Below, piece by piece: positions 21,614 through 32,590 of a stretch of 64,000 nt of DNA. The stretch spans positions 89,362-153,361 of the forward strand of contig QNQO01002098.1 in the NCBI GenBank assembly GCA_003290165.1, given 5' to 3'. This DNA is from Berberis thunbergii. Taxonomy: Eukaryota; Streptophyta; Magnoliopsida; Ranunculales; Berberidaceae. How positions within the stretch are numbered: position 1 is the stretch's first letter; each line of letters begins with the position of its first letter. The notes below the pieces were generated by a model. The model saw only the letters and a list, made by a program, of their open reading frames with translations. It made no database searches and was not told where the DNA came from. The position numbers and the translations under genes are program-made.

Positions 21614-22267
21614 ATGCACAATAGGAGATCCAGCGAAAACTTAGAAGAATACGATTCAGAGCCTGAGAAAACATTTAGAAGACTAAGAAGAGAAACAAAA
21701 GAACTACAAACATCTAGCTCTGAATCTGAATCTGAAGAGTTCGACATGGGAGATAATAGATCTATTAAAGAACTTTCGGCATCCACCTTGGACAATGCCG
21801 CACCCTTGTGCATTCAGTACCCATTAGCCGCGCAGGGCAAGACTGAGTCATTTGAGCTGAAATCTAGCCTACTTCATCATATTCCGAAGTATCACGGTCT
21901 TGCTATGGAGGATCCAAATAAACATTTAAAGGAATTTGAAGTTGTATGCTCCAGTATGACGCCAATAAATGTGGATGAAAACATCCTAAAGTTGAGAGCA
22001 TTCCCTTTTTCTCTGACTGATAGGGCTAAGGATTGGTTCTATGAACTACCTTCCGGAACAGTATATTCTTGGGAAAGCATGAAGAAGGTGTTTCTAGATA
22101 AATTCTTCCCAACTTCCAAAATTATCTTATTGAGGAAGAAAATCAGTGGCATACAGCAAGGTCCAGGAGAATCATATCCGGCTTACTATGAGCGTTTCAA
22201 AACTCTCATAGCATCATGCCCGCAGCATCAGATGAAGGGAGGAGCTCCTGATTCAATACTTTTATGA
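21614..22267 (+). CDS. Gag N-terminal part, unit 1
   Basis: The frame has 217 codons from ATG to TGA. The acidic/serine N-terminus (residues 1-50) leads into the Athila-type Gag core: DPNKHLKEFEVVCSSM, LRAFPFSLTDRAKDWFYEL, and KKVFLDKFFPTSK with YYERFKTL. This protein would form the particle shell. The frame is lost near 22240 (around AAGGGAGGAGCTC), where one extra base relative to the continuing frame leads to the stop at 22265-22267. The rest of Gag is read in the next frame from 22272 on. The same break is present in all three units. The ATG at 21614 is the first in frame, about 100 bases after the primer site. Confidence 0.8.
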   Translation: MHNRRSSENLEEYDSEPEKTFRRLRRETKELQTSSSESESEEFDMGDNRSIKELSASTLDNAAPLCIQYPLAAQGKTESFELKSSLLHHIPKYHGLAMEDPNKHLKEFEVVCSSMTPINVDENILKLRAFPFSLTDRAKDWFYELPSGTVYSWESMKKVFLDKFFPTSKIILLRKKISGIQQGPGESYPAYYERFKTLIASCPQHQMKGGAPDSILL

Positions 22268-22271
22268 GGGA

Positions 22272-24317
22272 TTGCTTCCTCTTGAGCGGCAGATGTTAGA
22301 TGCAGCGGCAGGAGGAGCTTTGGTTGATAAAACTCCAGCAGCAGCAAAAACTTTGATTGCAAACCGAGCCTTAAATGCCCAGCAGTATGAAGGAATAGGA
22401 GAGCCTTCACGCCAAGTCAATGAGGTAAGTACTAATTCTAGTTTGGAAGCTCAAATGGCTAATCTTACCTCACTTGTGACTCAGGCCCTAGGGAAGCCGA
22501 ATATGCTAGGAGTTGCACAGGTTTGTGGCGTGTGTACAAAGCCAGGACATCCATCTGATCAATGTCCTCAACTGATTGAGAATGGCGGTTGGGAGAATGT
22601 CAATGCAATAGGTTTTCAGGGGCAAAATCACTATAGAAATAATCCTTATTCGAACACCTACAATGAAGGTTGGAGAAATCACCCAAGTTTTGGATGGAGA
22701 AATTCAGAACAACCTCAACAACAGACTTCGAATCGGCCACCCCCTGGTTTCGCCCAAAGGCCACCTGAACCACCTCAGCACAATTCAGGTATGCCGCTTA
22801 ATTATGATGAGATACTGAAATCATTAACTATTTCTCAGCAGAATCAAGCAAAAGATATAGCAGATTTGAAGCTACAGATGGGACAAATAGCTGAGTTTAT
22901 TGGACAAATTCGTGAGCAAGGAAAACTTCCTAGTTCTACCACTCCAAATCCAAAGGGCAGGTTTGAAACTGCAAAAGCAATTACATTGAGGAGTGGTAGG
23001 CAGATTGAGAATGAGCCAATAGTCCCTAAACAGAGTCAAAATAAGAAAGCTGAGTTACAGAAGGATGATCCATCCATCATTGAAAAACCAGAACTCCAAG
23101 GTAAGAAGGTGAGTATTCCAAATTCAGTTTCTGCTAATCTTGTTCCACCTTTTGTGCCTTTTCCAGGTAGGTTTGCCAAATCTAGGAAAGATGAACAGGA
23201 TAAGGAAATTTTGGAAACCTTCCGAAAAGTCCAAGTCAATATTCCTCTTCTTGATGCTATTAAGCAAGTGCCTAAGTATGCAAAATTTTTTAAGGAGCTT
23301 TGCACAACAAAGAGACGTCTTCGAGACGGAGAGGTAGTTAAAGTAAGTGAGAATGTCTCCGCAGTTCTTCAAAGGAAATTGCCACCGAAGTGTAAGGATC
23401 CAGGTAGTTTCACTATCCCTTGTGTTATCGGTAATACTAAAATTGAAAATGCAATGTTAGACTTAGGTGCTTCAATTAATGTTATGCCGTATTCTATTTA
23501 TCGATCTATGAATCTTGGGAAGTTAAAAAATGATGGTGTTATTATTCAATTGGCTGACCGTTCTAATGCATATCCTCGAGGTTTGTTGGAAGATGTGTTA
23601 GTGCAGGTTAACCATTTGATATTCCCAGCAGATTTCTATGTTCTTGAGATGGAAGATTCGGAATTATCAGCACCCTTGCCTCTTCTTTTAGGGCGCCCCT
23701 TCATGAAAACTGCGAAGACAAATATTGATGTACATGCGGGGAAACTGACCATGGAATTTGATGGTGATGTGATTGGCTTCAACATCTTTGAAGCCACGAG
23801 ATATCCTGATAAAAATCATTCTTGTTTTTCTATTAATGTGAATGACAATTTGGCCCAGAAATTGTCAGACCTCAACAATGAGGATGAACTTGAGACCAAC
23901 ATCACTACTGCCGTTGGATATGATAACAATGGAGTTCCCTATGACACAAAGAAGCGGAAGAAATTTCAGTTGAATGAACTTGAAAAGATTCAGGATGAGG
24001 CTTATGATAGTAAAAGCAATTATAAGGAGAACACTATAGTTTTTCATGATCAGATGATCCATGGAAATACTTTTGTCATTGGAATGAAAGTCTTGCTTTT
24101 CCAATCATGTCTTAGAACTGGTAAGTTACGTTCTGAATGGGTTGGTCCTTTTATTGTTACTAATGTTTTTCCTCATGGTCCTATACAGATTAAGAGTGTC
24201 ACAACCGGAAAGGAGTTTAAAGTGAAACATCATCGACTTAAGCCCTATTATGAGTCATTTGTGGAGCATGACGTGGAGGACGTATCACTCCATGTTCTCA
24301 CTTATTCTGAGGATTAA
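22272..24317 (+). CDS. Gag C-terminus, protease and integrase tail, unit 1
   Basis: The open frame has 681 codons and no natural ATG at its start (it opens at TTG, just after the gag frameshift). In order it holds the Gag end, a zinc knuckle CGVCTKPGHPSDQC (about 22524-22565), a proline-rich linker, and an aspartic protease with MLDLGASINVMPYSIY (about 23455-23502; Leu where many have Ser, usual in this lineage) and LLLGRPFMKT. It then passes directly into the integrase C-terminus: FQLNELEKIQDEAY, MKVLLFQSCL, LRSEWVGPFIVTNVFPHG and KVKHHRLKPYYE. Reverse transcriptase, RNase H and the integrase catalytic core are absent, and the join is in frame near 23950. Such a protein could serve in particle assembly and processing, while polymerisation and insertion must come from other elements. 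Confidence 0.85.
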   Translation: MLPLERQMLDAAAGGALVDKTPAAAKTLIANRALNAQQYEGIGEPSRQVNEVSTNSSLEAQMANLTSLVTQALGKPNMLGVAQVCGVCTKPGHPSDQCPQLIENGGWENVNAIGFQGQNHYRNNPYSNTYNEGWRNHPSFGWRNSEQPQQQTSNRPPPGFAQRPPEPPQHNSGMPLNYDEILKSLTISQQNQAKDIADLKLQMGQIAEFIGQIREQGKLPSSTTPNPKGRFETAKAITLRSGRQIENEPIVPKQSQNKKAELQKDDPSIIEKPELQGKKVSIPNSVSANLVPPFVPFPGRFAKSRKDEQDKEILETFRKVQVNIPLLDAIKQVPKYAKFFKELCTTKRRLRDGEVVKVSENVSAVLQRKLPPKCKDPGSFTIPCVIGNTKIENAMLDLGASINVMPYSIYRSMNLGKLKNDGVIIQLADRSNAYPRGLLEDVLVQVNHLIFPADFYVLEMEDSELSAPLPLLLGRPFMKTAKTNIDVHAGKLTMEFDGDVIGFNIFEATRYPDKNHSCFSINVNDNLAQKLSDLNNEDELETNITTAVGYDNNGVPYDTKKRKKFQLNELEKIQDEAYDSKSNYKENTIVFHDQMIHGNTFVIGMKVLLFQSCLRTGKLRSEWVGPFIVTNVFPHGPIQIKSVTTGKEFKVKHHRLKPYYESFVEHDVEDVSLHVLTYSED

Positions 24318-25305
24318 TTGGAGATACCGTCAGGCTGCACGACGTTAAGACAAGCGCTTCTTGGGAGGCAACCCAATCAGATTTGCTTTCTTTATCATTT
24401 TAATTTATTTTTGTTATTTTTGCTTTTGTTTGTTAGTAGTTTGTTTATTTCGCGTTTAAATCTTTCATTGCATGTGCTATAATCTATTAACATTGAGGAC
24501 AATGTTAGGTTTAAGTGTGGGGGAACAAAACATTGTTTTATTTTGAATTATTTTGAAAAAAAAAAAAAAAATTGTTGGTTTTTATTTTCTTTGTTGGTAT
24601 TAGTGTCAAAAAAATAAAAATATATATATATAAAAAATATATATATATTTCTTTTGAGTCTTAGGGTACTTTCCAACACAATGATGAGATTTGGTTTTTA
24701 ATTGCATGACTTTAAGATGATTTATAAACATGATTCAAGATCTAATATTATTCTTTGGTTAATGCTTATTTATGGTTATTATATGCAAATTCACATGTAA
24801 TCAACTTAGTAATTGGTACTCATAGCATGCTTAGTTGAATTTAACTCATTCTAACCCATATGTGAGTTTTGAGCCTATTGTTCCTTTGATTTTGAGAGTT
24901 TTTAGTTAGGTCATCTTTTATTTCTTTTGTCAATAATAATTCGTTGCATGATCTCTATTTTGTTTGTTTTGGTTGCTACTTGGATTGCTTTCAAAATCAA
25001 GAATTAAATACTAGAACTTGTATTAATTTCGTTCAAGGCATCATATTGAATTGCATGACATGCTTGACATGATAAAGGCACATAGTTTCCACCATTGCCA
25101 AATAAGCCGATCCATAATATTTTTCCTTTAGGTTAACCCCATTGAGCCTATTATTAAGCCTTTTATTTCATTACCCTCATTCTCTATCCTAATAAAACGA
25201 GTGGAGCATAATTTGATTTGCAGATACTTTATTATGGTTCAAGGTATGTTGAAAAGCAAGTGTGGGGGAAGACCCTTGTGGTAGACAGTTCAAAAAGAAA
25301 GAGTT

Positions 25306-25339
<34 letters not shown>

Positions 25340-26160
25340 AAGAAGAAGTTACAAAAGGGATACAAGTCCTTATCCATTCAGTATTACAGTACCATACAAA
25401 TAGTTTAATTCTTTTTAAGTAGATACAAAATAATTGCTGAAGCTCTTCATTATCAATGAGCCACCTCGTCATTTTCCCACTTATGTCTTGAACCATATGA
25501 TTTTTTGCTAATGTCTCTAATCTTATTGCATGTTTTCACAATTTCTTCAAGCCCTTTGAAAACTTCATATCCGTTCTTTCTCTTCCCTTGACCCCTGGCC
25601 CCATTACAACCCGAATTAAGACCTTTTGATTGAGTGTGTCTTGCAATGTCACGATGTGGAGATTCGAATGAGGTATGAGCATATGGTGTCCCTGGTTCTT
25701 GCATTCAAGTAGTAACATTCCTTCCGTGAGATCATATATCTATAAAAAAAAAAAAAAAAGAGTCAGAAAAATGCCATTCTTTCTTGTTATATCATATGTG
25801 AGCTATTTGTTTCCCTTTCACATCAATTCTCTCACATATAGCTAGAATAGGAAGAGTGATTTTACCAAACAATCAGTGAAAAAAGAAAAGAGTGCATTCA
25901 GTGAGATTTTTGGGTTAATTCTTCTTGGCACGCGCTTGAGTTTCACAGTCACTTGGATTGATTTAATTGTAAATTTTTATATCATTGCTATGAACGTGTA
26001 TTAATTTTCGAATGATGTGGATTTAATCTCGTGTTTACAAAGAATCTTAACATGTCATGATCCGTTGAAAATCTCTGAGACAAATGTTGGAAAGTATAGA
26101 TTGAGTCATTTGAGTCTTTTATTTTTGTTTCTTAGATTTGCTCGAGGACTAGCAAAAGAT
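24318..26160 (+). other. 3' untranslated region, unit 1
   Basis: No gene is visible. Just after the stop is GCTTCTTGGGAGGCAACCCA, typical of this lineage. The tract AAGTGTGGGGGAA occurs at 24513, 25258 and 26161, and only the last abuts an LTR. The first follows a small hairpin (ACATTGAGGACAATGT). A/T-runs at 24553, 25310-25338 and 25745 vary in length between units. The minus-strand frame at 25453-25704 is conserved across units, but its conservation reflects their near-identity. Confidence 0.6.
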
Positions 26161-26175
26161 AAGTGTGGGGGAATT
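26161..26175 (+). other. Polypurine tract of unit 1
   Basis: AAGTGTGGGGGAATT directly precedes the TG of LTR 2, the expected start site for plus-strand DNA synthesis. Confidence 0.8.
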
Positions 26176-27911
26176 TGATATGGGCATAATTATGCTATTT
26201 TTAGTACCATATTTCTATATGTATTATTAGCTATTATTTGTTAATTATGGCACTAATTGCTATTTTCATGTTTTTGTAGGTTTCCAAGTACAATACTTTA
26301 AAATAGAAGCAAATTGGCAATTCAGGAATACTAATTGCACAAGGACTTCACACAAACAAGGAAACCACACAAACAAGGAAACCACACCAACAAGGAAACC
26401 ACAGACAGAAGAAAACAAGAATAAAAAGGGGACATACCTGGCTTTGAGAGGATCCATCGACCCATGAAGCAATAACATTGATCCACGGCACCCATCCAGG
26501 AGAGCATCCCATCCACTGCATCCATACACAGCATCCTCGCACAAACCCTAGCCGCCGTCCTCACCCATCATCAACCATCTTCACCGCCCTCGCCAAACCG
26601 CAGACCACCACGTAGGACCCTGTTCATCCCCTCCTCCTTACAACCATAGTCGCCTCATCCCTCATCGCCTTCACCTCCAGAAACAGCCTCCTCATCAAAC
26701 CTAATCGAACCCCCATTCTCGCAGATCCCTCCTCCTCGCGAAAACCCTTCGTCGTCCTCTCTCTACTCAACCAAACAACCTCCTCCCTGATCATCCTCGC
26801 ACAAAACCGTAGCCACCCTTGCTGTCCCTCGTTATCCCTCATCTCTCTCACTCTGTCACAAGTAGAAATCGAAAGGAAGAGAAGAAGCAGACCGTCAAGA
26901 GTAAGGAACAGAGGTGAAGAAATTCGCGTGTTGGTGAAGGAGCAATTCGCGTGTTGGTGAAGGAGATTTCGCGCTATTCGCACCACAGTTTCACTCAGTA
27001 CCACCACGGATCAGTGTTTTGTTTTCATCTCTAAACATCTATTTCTCTTAATTTTAGTTTGATTATTGATTATGGATTACTGTTTAAACATAATTAATAT
27101 GTCTAGCTAAACTCCTTTTAGTTAGGGGTGGATTCGAAGCCCCGAACATGTGCTTTATAAATTAGTTGAATTTAATCTTCCTTGCTATTAGTGATTGTGT
27201 TTTGCTTAACTGCTTTATAGAGAACTTTTCCTTTTATGTTTGTTAAGGTGGCCAACTTAGTAAGCATGCTAGGATTTGGGGCTAGAGTATAGGAGAATTT
27301 CACCTAATTGTTATGATTCTGTATTCGCAAGTAGTAAATACCAAGGAACGTTGGTAAGGTTAAGTCAAAACCTAGGCAAGAACAAGATGCTGATCATACT
27401 TGTGATTGCCTAGTCAGTGTTCATATTTTCCACAAAACTTAATGATCTTAGATTGCTATTTAACTTGCGATTCCTGTTTAGATAGCATGATAAGAATAGT
27501 TTGAAAGCGACGCTTAGTTTAATTCAACGAACTTGGGAAAATAATAAGATTAATGCAGTGCGGTCACGGTTAGTCTTGAGCATTGTCTCTCACGAGTTAG
27601 CAAGTGTTTATTGAAGATTAATTTATAAGCATATGTTTGGTGTGTGGAGATAAAACCCTTAGCTAATTTCTCATCTTTGTCATCTCTTTAGTTTATTATC
27701 TTTACATTAATTTTCGTAGTTATTTTCATAATTTAATTTAGAAAACCCAATCCCCCTTTTATTTAATTAATTAGGTTGTTAGTTATCTTTTAATTATTAT
27801 TAGCGTAATAAACAAGCCCTCTAATCCCCGGTCTAGAACGATCCCTACTTATTCTATACTACAAATTACAAAGCAGGGTATTAAGTTGTGTGCTACTAAA
27901 ATGGCGCATCA
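26176..27911 (+). repeat. Athila-like LTR 2 (1736 bp), shared by units 1 and 2
   Basis: The LTR is near-identical to LTR 1. Private changes include AAAATGGCGCATCA at the 3' end (A in the others) and an extra A at about 26805 (CACAAAACCG). It has no target duplication of its own. Confidence 0.9.
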
Positions 27912-27916
27912 ATTTT

Positions 27917-27934
27917 TGGCGCCGTTGCCGGGGA
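27917..27934 (+). other. Primer-binding site, unit 2 (tRNA-Asp)
   Basis: Same 18 bases and spacing as unit 1. Confidence 0.85.
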
Positions 27935-28031
27935 TTAGAAAAGTTGTTGATTACTTAATTAGTTTTTATTTATTTATTTATATTTTTATTGATTTTTTCT
28001 TTCTTTCTTTTTTTATCTCAGGTACCAGTTC

Positions 28032-28685
28032 ATGCACAATAGGAGATCCAGCGAAAACTTAGAAGAATACGATTCAGAGCCTGAGAAAACATTTAGAAGA
28101 CTAAGAAGAGAAACAAAAGAACTACAAACATCTAGCTCTGAATCTGAATCTGAAGAGTTCGACATGGGAGATAATAGATCTATTAAAGAACTTTCGGCAT
28201 CCACCTTGGACAATGCCGCACCCTTGTGCATTCAGTACCCATTAGCCGCGCAGGGCAAGACTGAGTCATTTGAGCAGAAATCTAGCCTACTTCATCATAT
28301 TCCGAAGTATCACGGTCTTGCTATGGAGGATCCAAATAAACATTTAAAGGAATTTGAAGTTGTATGCTCCAGTATGACGCCAATAAATGTGGATGAAAAC
28401 ATCCTAAAGTTGAGAGCATTCCCTTTTTCTCTGACTGATAGGGCTAAGGATTGGTTCTATGAACTACCTTCCGGAACAGTATATTCTTGGGAAAGCATGA
28501 AGAAGGTGTTTCTAGATAAATTCTTCCCAACTTCCAAAATTATCTTATTGAGGAAGAAAATCAGTGGCATACAGCAAGGTCCAGGAGAATCATATCCGGC
28601 TTACTATGAGCGTTTCAAAACTCTCATAGCATCATGCCCGCAGCATCAGATGAAGGGAGGAGCTCCTGATTCAATACTTTTATGA
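28032..28685 (+). CDS. Gag N-terminal part, unit 2
   Basis: The 217 codons are identical to unit 1 except Gln for Leu in the FEQKSSLL stretch. The frame is lost at the same place (near 28658). Confidence 0.8.
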   Translation: MHNRRSSENLEEYDSEPEKTFRRLRRETKELQTSSSESESEEFDMGDNRSIKELSASTLDNAAPLCIQYPLAAQGKTESFEQKSSLLHHIPKYHGLAMEDPNKHLKEFEVVCSSMTPINVDENILKLRAFPFSLTDRAKDWFYELPSGTVYSWESMKKVFLDKFFPTSKIILLRKKISGIQQGPGESYPAYYERFKTLIASCPQHQMKGGAPDSILL

Positions 28686-28689
28686 GGGA

Positions 28690-30735
28690 TTGCTTCCTCT
28701 TGAGCGGCAGATGTTAGATGCAGCGGCAGGAGGAGCTTTGGTTGATAAAACTCCAGCAGCAGCAAAAACTTTGATTGCAAACCGAGCCTTAAATGCCCGG
28801 CAGTATGAAGGAATAGGAGAGCCTTCACGCCAAGTCAATGAGGTAAGTACTAATTCTAGTTTGGAAGCTCAAATGGCTAATCTTACCTCACTTGTGACTC
28901 AGGCCCTAGGGAAGCCGAATATGCTAGGAGTTGCACAGGTTTGTGGCGTGTGTACAAAGCCAGGACATCCATCTGATCAATGTCCTCAACTGATTGAGAA
29001 TGGCGGTTGGGAGAATGTCAATGCAATAGGTTTTCAGGGGCAAAATCACTATAGAAATAATCCTTATTCGAACACCTACAATGAAGGTTGGAGAAATCAC
29101 CCAAGTTTTGGATGGAGAAATTCAGAACAACCTCAACAACAGACTTCGAATCGGCCACCCCCTGGTTTCGCCCAAAGGCCACCTGAACGACCTCAGCACA
29201 ATTCAGGTATGCCGCTTAATTATGATGAGATACTGAAATCATTAACTATTTCTCAGCAGAATCAAGCAAAAGATATAGCAGATTTGAAGCTACAGATGGG
29301 ACAAATAGCTGAGTTTATTGGACAAATTCGTGAGCAAGGAAAACTTCCTAGTTCTACCACTCCAAATCCAAAGGGCAGGTTTGAAACTGCAAAAGCAATT
29401 ACATTGAGGAGTGGTAGGCAGATTGAGAATGAGCCAATAGTCCCTAAACAGAGTCAAAATAAGAAAGCTGAGTTACAGAAGGATGATCCATCCATCATTG
29501 AAAAACCAGAACTCCAAGGTAAGAAGGTGAGTATTCCAAATTCAGTTTCTGCTAATCTTGTTCCACCTTTTGTGCCTTTTCCAGGTAGGTTTGCCAAATC
29601 TAGGAAAGATGAACAGGATAAGGAAATTTTGGAAACCTTCCGAAAAGTCCAAGTCAATATTCCTCTTCTTGATGCTATTAAGCAAGTGCCTAAGTATGCA
29701 AAATTTTTGAAGGAGCTTTGCACAACAAAGAGACGTCTTCGAGACGGAGAGGTAGTTAAAGTAAGTGAGAATGTCTCCGCAGTTCTTCAAAGGAAATTGC
29801 CACCGAAGTGTAAGGATCCAGGTAGTTTCACTATCCCTTGTGTTATCGGTAATACTAAAATTGAAAATGCAATGTTAGACTTAGGTGCTTCAATTAATGT
29901 TATGCCGTATTCTATTTATCGATCTATGAATCTTGGGAAGTTAAAAAATGATGGTGTTATTATTCAATTGGCTGACCGTTCTAATGCATATCCTCGAGGT
30001 TTGTTGGAAGATGTGTTAGTGCAGGTTAACCATTTGATATTCCCAGCAGATTTCTATGTTCTTGAGATGGAAGATTCGGAATTATCAGCACCCTTGCCTC
30101 TTCTTTTAGGGCGCCCCTTCATGAAAACTGCGAAGACAAATATTGATGTACATGCGGGGAAACTGACCATGGAATTTGATGGTGATGTGATTGGCTTCAA
30201 CATCTTTGAAGCCACGAGATATCCTGATAAAAATCATTCTTGTTTTTCTATTAATGTGAATGACAATTTGGCCCAGAAATTGTCAGACCTCAACAATGAG
30301 GATGAACTTGAGACCAACATCACTACTGCCGTTGGATATGATAACAATGGAGTTCCCTATGACACAAAGAAGCGGAAGAAATTTCAGTTGAATGAACTTG
30401 AAAAGATTCAGGATGAGGCTTATGATAGTAAAAGCAATTATAAGGAGAACACTATAGTTTTTCATGATCAGATGATCCATGGAAATACTTTTGTCATTGG
30501 AATGAAAGTCTTGCTTTTCCAATCATGTCTTAGAACTGGTAAGTTACGTTCTGAATGGGTTGGTCCTTTTATTGTTACTAATGTTTTTCCTCATGGTCCT
30601 ATACAGATTAAGAGTGTCACAACCGGAAAGGAGTTTAAAGTGAAACATCATCGACTTAAGCCCTATTATGAGTCATTTGTGGAGCATGACGTGGAGGACG
30701 TATCACTCCATGTTCTCACTTATTCTGAGGATTAA
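28690..30735 (+). CDS. Gag C-terminus, protease and integrase tail, unit 2
   Basis: The 681 codons have the same domain order as unit 1. Private changes seen are Gln to Arg in ALNARQYEG and Pro to Arg in RPPERPQHN. It shares Leu with unit 3 in KYAKFLKEL, where unit 1 has Phe. Zinc knuckle, DLGAS protease site and WVGPF integrase tail are unchanged. Confidence 0.85.
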   Translation: MLPLERQMLDAAAGGALVDKTPAAAKTLIANRALNARQYEGIGEPSRQVNEVSTNSSLEAQMANLTSLVTQALGKPNMLGVAQVCGVCTKPGHPSDQCPQLIENGGWENVNAIGFQGQNHYRNNPYSNTYNEGWRNHPSFGWRNSEQPQQQTSNRPPPGFAQRPPERPQHNSGMPLNYDEILKSLTISQQNQAKDIADLKLQMGQIAEFIGQIREQGKLPSSTTPNPKGRFETAKAITLRSGRQIENEPIVPKQSQNKKAELQKDDPSIIEKPELQGKKVSIPNSVSANLVPPFVPFPGRFAKSRKDEQDKEILETFRKVQVNIPLLDAIKQVPKYAKFLKELCTTKRRLRDGEVVKVSENVSAVLQRKLPPKCKDPGSFTIPCVIGNTKIENAMLDLGASINVMPYSIYRSMNLGKLKNDGVIIQLADRSNAYPRGLLEDVLVQVNHLIFPADFYVLEMEDSELSAPLPLLLGRPFMKTAKTNIDVHAGKLTMEFDGDVIGFNIFEATRYPDKNHSCFSINVNDNLAQKLSDLNNEDELETNITTAVGYDNNGVPYDTKKRKKFQLNELEKIQDEAYDSKSNYKENTIVFHDQMIHGNTFVIGMKVLLFQSCLRTGKLRSEWVGPFIVTNVFPHGPIQIKSVTTGKEFKVKHHRLKPYYESFVEHDVEDVSLHVLTYSED

Positions 30736-32575
30736 TTGGAGATACCGTCAGGCTGCACGACGTTAAGACAAGCGCTTCTTGGGAGGCAACCCAATCAGAT
30801 TTGCTTTCTTTATCATTTTAATTTATTTTTGTTATTTTTGCTTTTGTTTGTTAGTAGTTTGTTTATTTCGCGTTTAAATCTTTCATTGCATGTGCTATAA
30901 TCTATTAACATTGAGGACAATGTTAGGTTTAAGTGTGGGGGAACAAAACATTGTTTTATTTTGAATTATTTTGAAAAAAAAAAAAAAAAATTGTTGGTTT
31001 TTATTTTCTTTGTTGGTATTAGTGTCAAAAAAATAAAAAAATATATATATAAAAAAAATATATATATTTCTTTTGAGTCTTAGGGTACTTTCCAACACAA
31101 TGATGAGATTTGGTTTTTAATTGCATGACTTTAAGATGATTTATAAACATGATTCAAGATCTAATATTATTCTTTGGTTAATGCTTATTTATGGTTATTA
31201 TATGCAAATTCACATGTAATCAACTTAGTAATTGGTACTCATAGCATGCTTAGTTGAATTTAACTCATTCTAACCCATATGTGAGTTTTGAGCCTATTGT
31301 TCCTTTGATTTTGAGAGTTTTTAGTTAGGTCATCTTTTATTTCTTTTGTCAATAATAATTCGTTGCATGATCTCTATTTTGTTTGTTTTGGTTGCTACTT
31401 GGATTGCATTCAAAATCAAGAATTAAATACTAGAACTTGTATTAATTTCGTTCAAGGCATCATATTGAATTGCATGACATGCTTGACATGATAAGGCACA
31501 TAGTTTCCACATTGCCAAATAAGCCGATCCATAATATTTTTCCTTTAGGTTAACCCCATTGAGCCTATTATTAAGCCTTTTATTTCATTACCCTCATTCT
31601 CTATCCTAATAAAACGAGTGGAGCATAATTTGATTTGCAGATACTTTATTATGGTTCAAGGTATGTTGAAAAGCAAGTGTGGGGGAAGACCCTTGTGGTA
31701 GACAGTTCAAAAAGAAAGAGTTGCAAAAAAAAAAGAAAAAAAAAAAAAAAAAAAACAAGAAGAAGTTACAAAAGGATACAAGTCCTTATCCATTCAGTAT
31801 TACAGTACCATACAAATAGTTTAATTCTTTTTAAGTAGATACAAAATAATTGCTGAAGCTCTTCATTATCAATGAGCCACCTCGTCATTTTCCCACTTAT
31901 GTCTTGAACCATATGATTTTTTGCTAATGTCTCTAATCTTATTGCATGTTTTCACAATTTCTTCAAGCCCTTTGAAAACTTCATATCCGTTCTTTCTCTT
32001 CCCTTGACCCCTGGCCCCATTACAACCCGAATTAAGACCTTTTGATTGAGTGTGTCTTGCAATGTCACGATGTGGAGATTCGAATGAGGTATGAGCATAT
32101 GGTGTCCCTGGTTCTTGCATTCAAGTAGTAACATTCCTTCCGTGAGATCATATATCTATAAAAAAAAAAAAAAAAAGAGTCAGAAAATGCCATTCTTTCT
32201 TGTTATATCATATGTGAGCTATTTGTTTCCCTTTCACATCAATTCTCTCACATATAGCTAGAATAGGAAGAGTGATTTTACCAAACAATCAGTGAAAAAG
32301 AAAAGAGTGCATTCAGTGAGATTTTTGGGTTAATTCTTCTTGGCACGCGCTTGAGTTTCACAGTCACTTGGATTGATTTAATTGTAAATTTTTATATCAT
32401 TGCTATGAACGTGTATTAATTTTCGAATGATGTGGATTTAATCTCGTGTTTACAAAGAATCTTAACATGTCATGATCCGTTGAAAATCTCTGAGACAAAT
32501 GTTGGAAAGTATAGATTGAGTCATTTGAGTCTTTTATTTTTGTTTCTTAGATTTGCTCGAGGACTAGCAAAAGAT
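30736..32575 (+). other. 3' untranslated region, unit 2
   Basis: The layout matches unit 1, with three AAGTGTGGGGGAA tracts (the last abutting LTR 3). It shares with unit 3, but not unit 1, a G inside the A-run near 31735 and several one-base indels. Confidence 0.6.
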
Positions 32576-32590
32576 AAGTGTGGGGGAATT
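32576..32590 (+). other. Polypurine tract of unit 2
   Basis: AAGTGTGGGGGAATT directly precedes LTR 3. Confidence 0.8.

Noticed and set aside
25453..25704. Antisense 83-codon frame in each Athila-like unit, considered as an extra ORF known from some Tat elements
   Set aside because: Its conservation is explained by near-identity of the units, it is truncated in unit 3 (38304-38528), and no domain is recognised.
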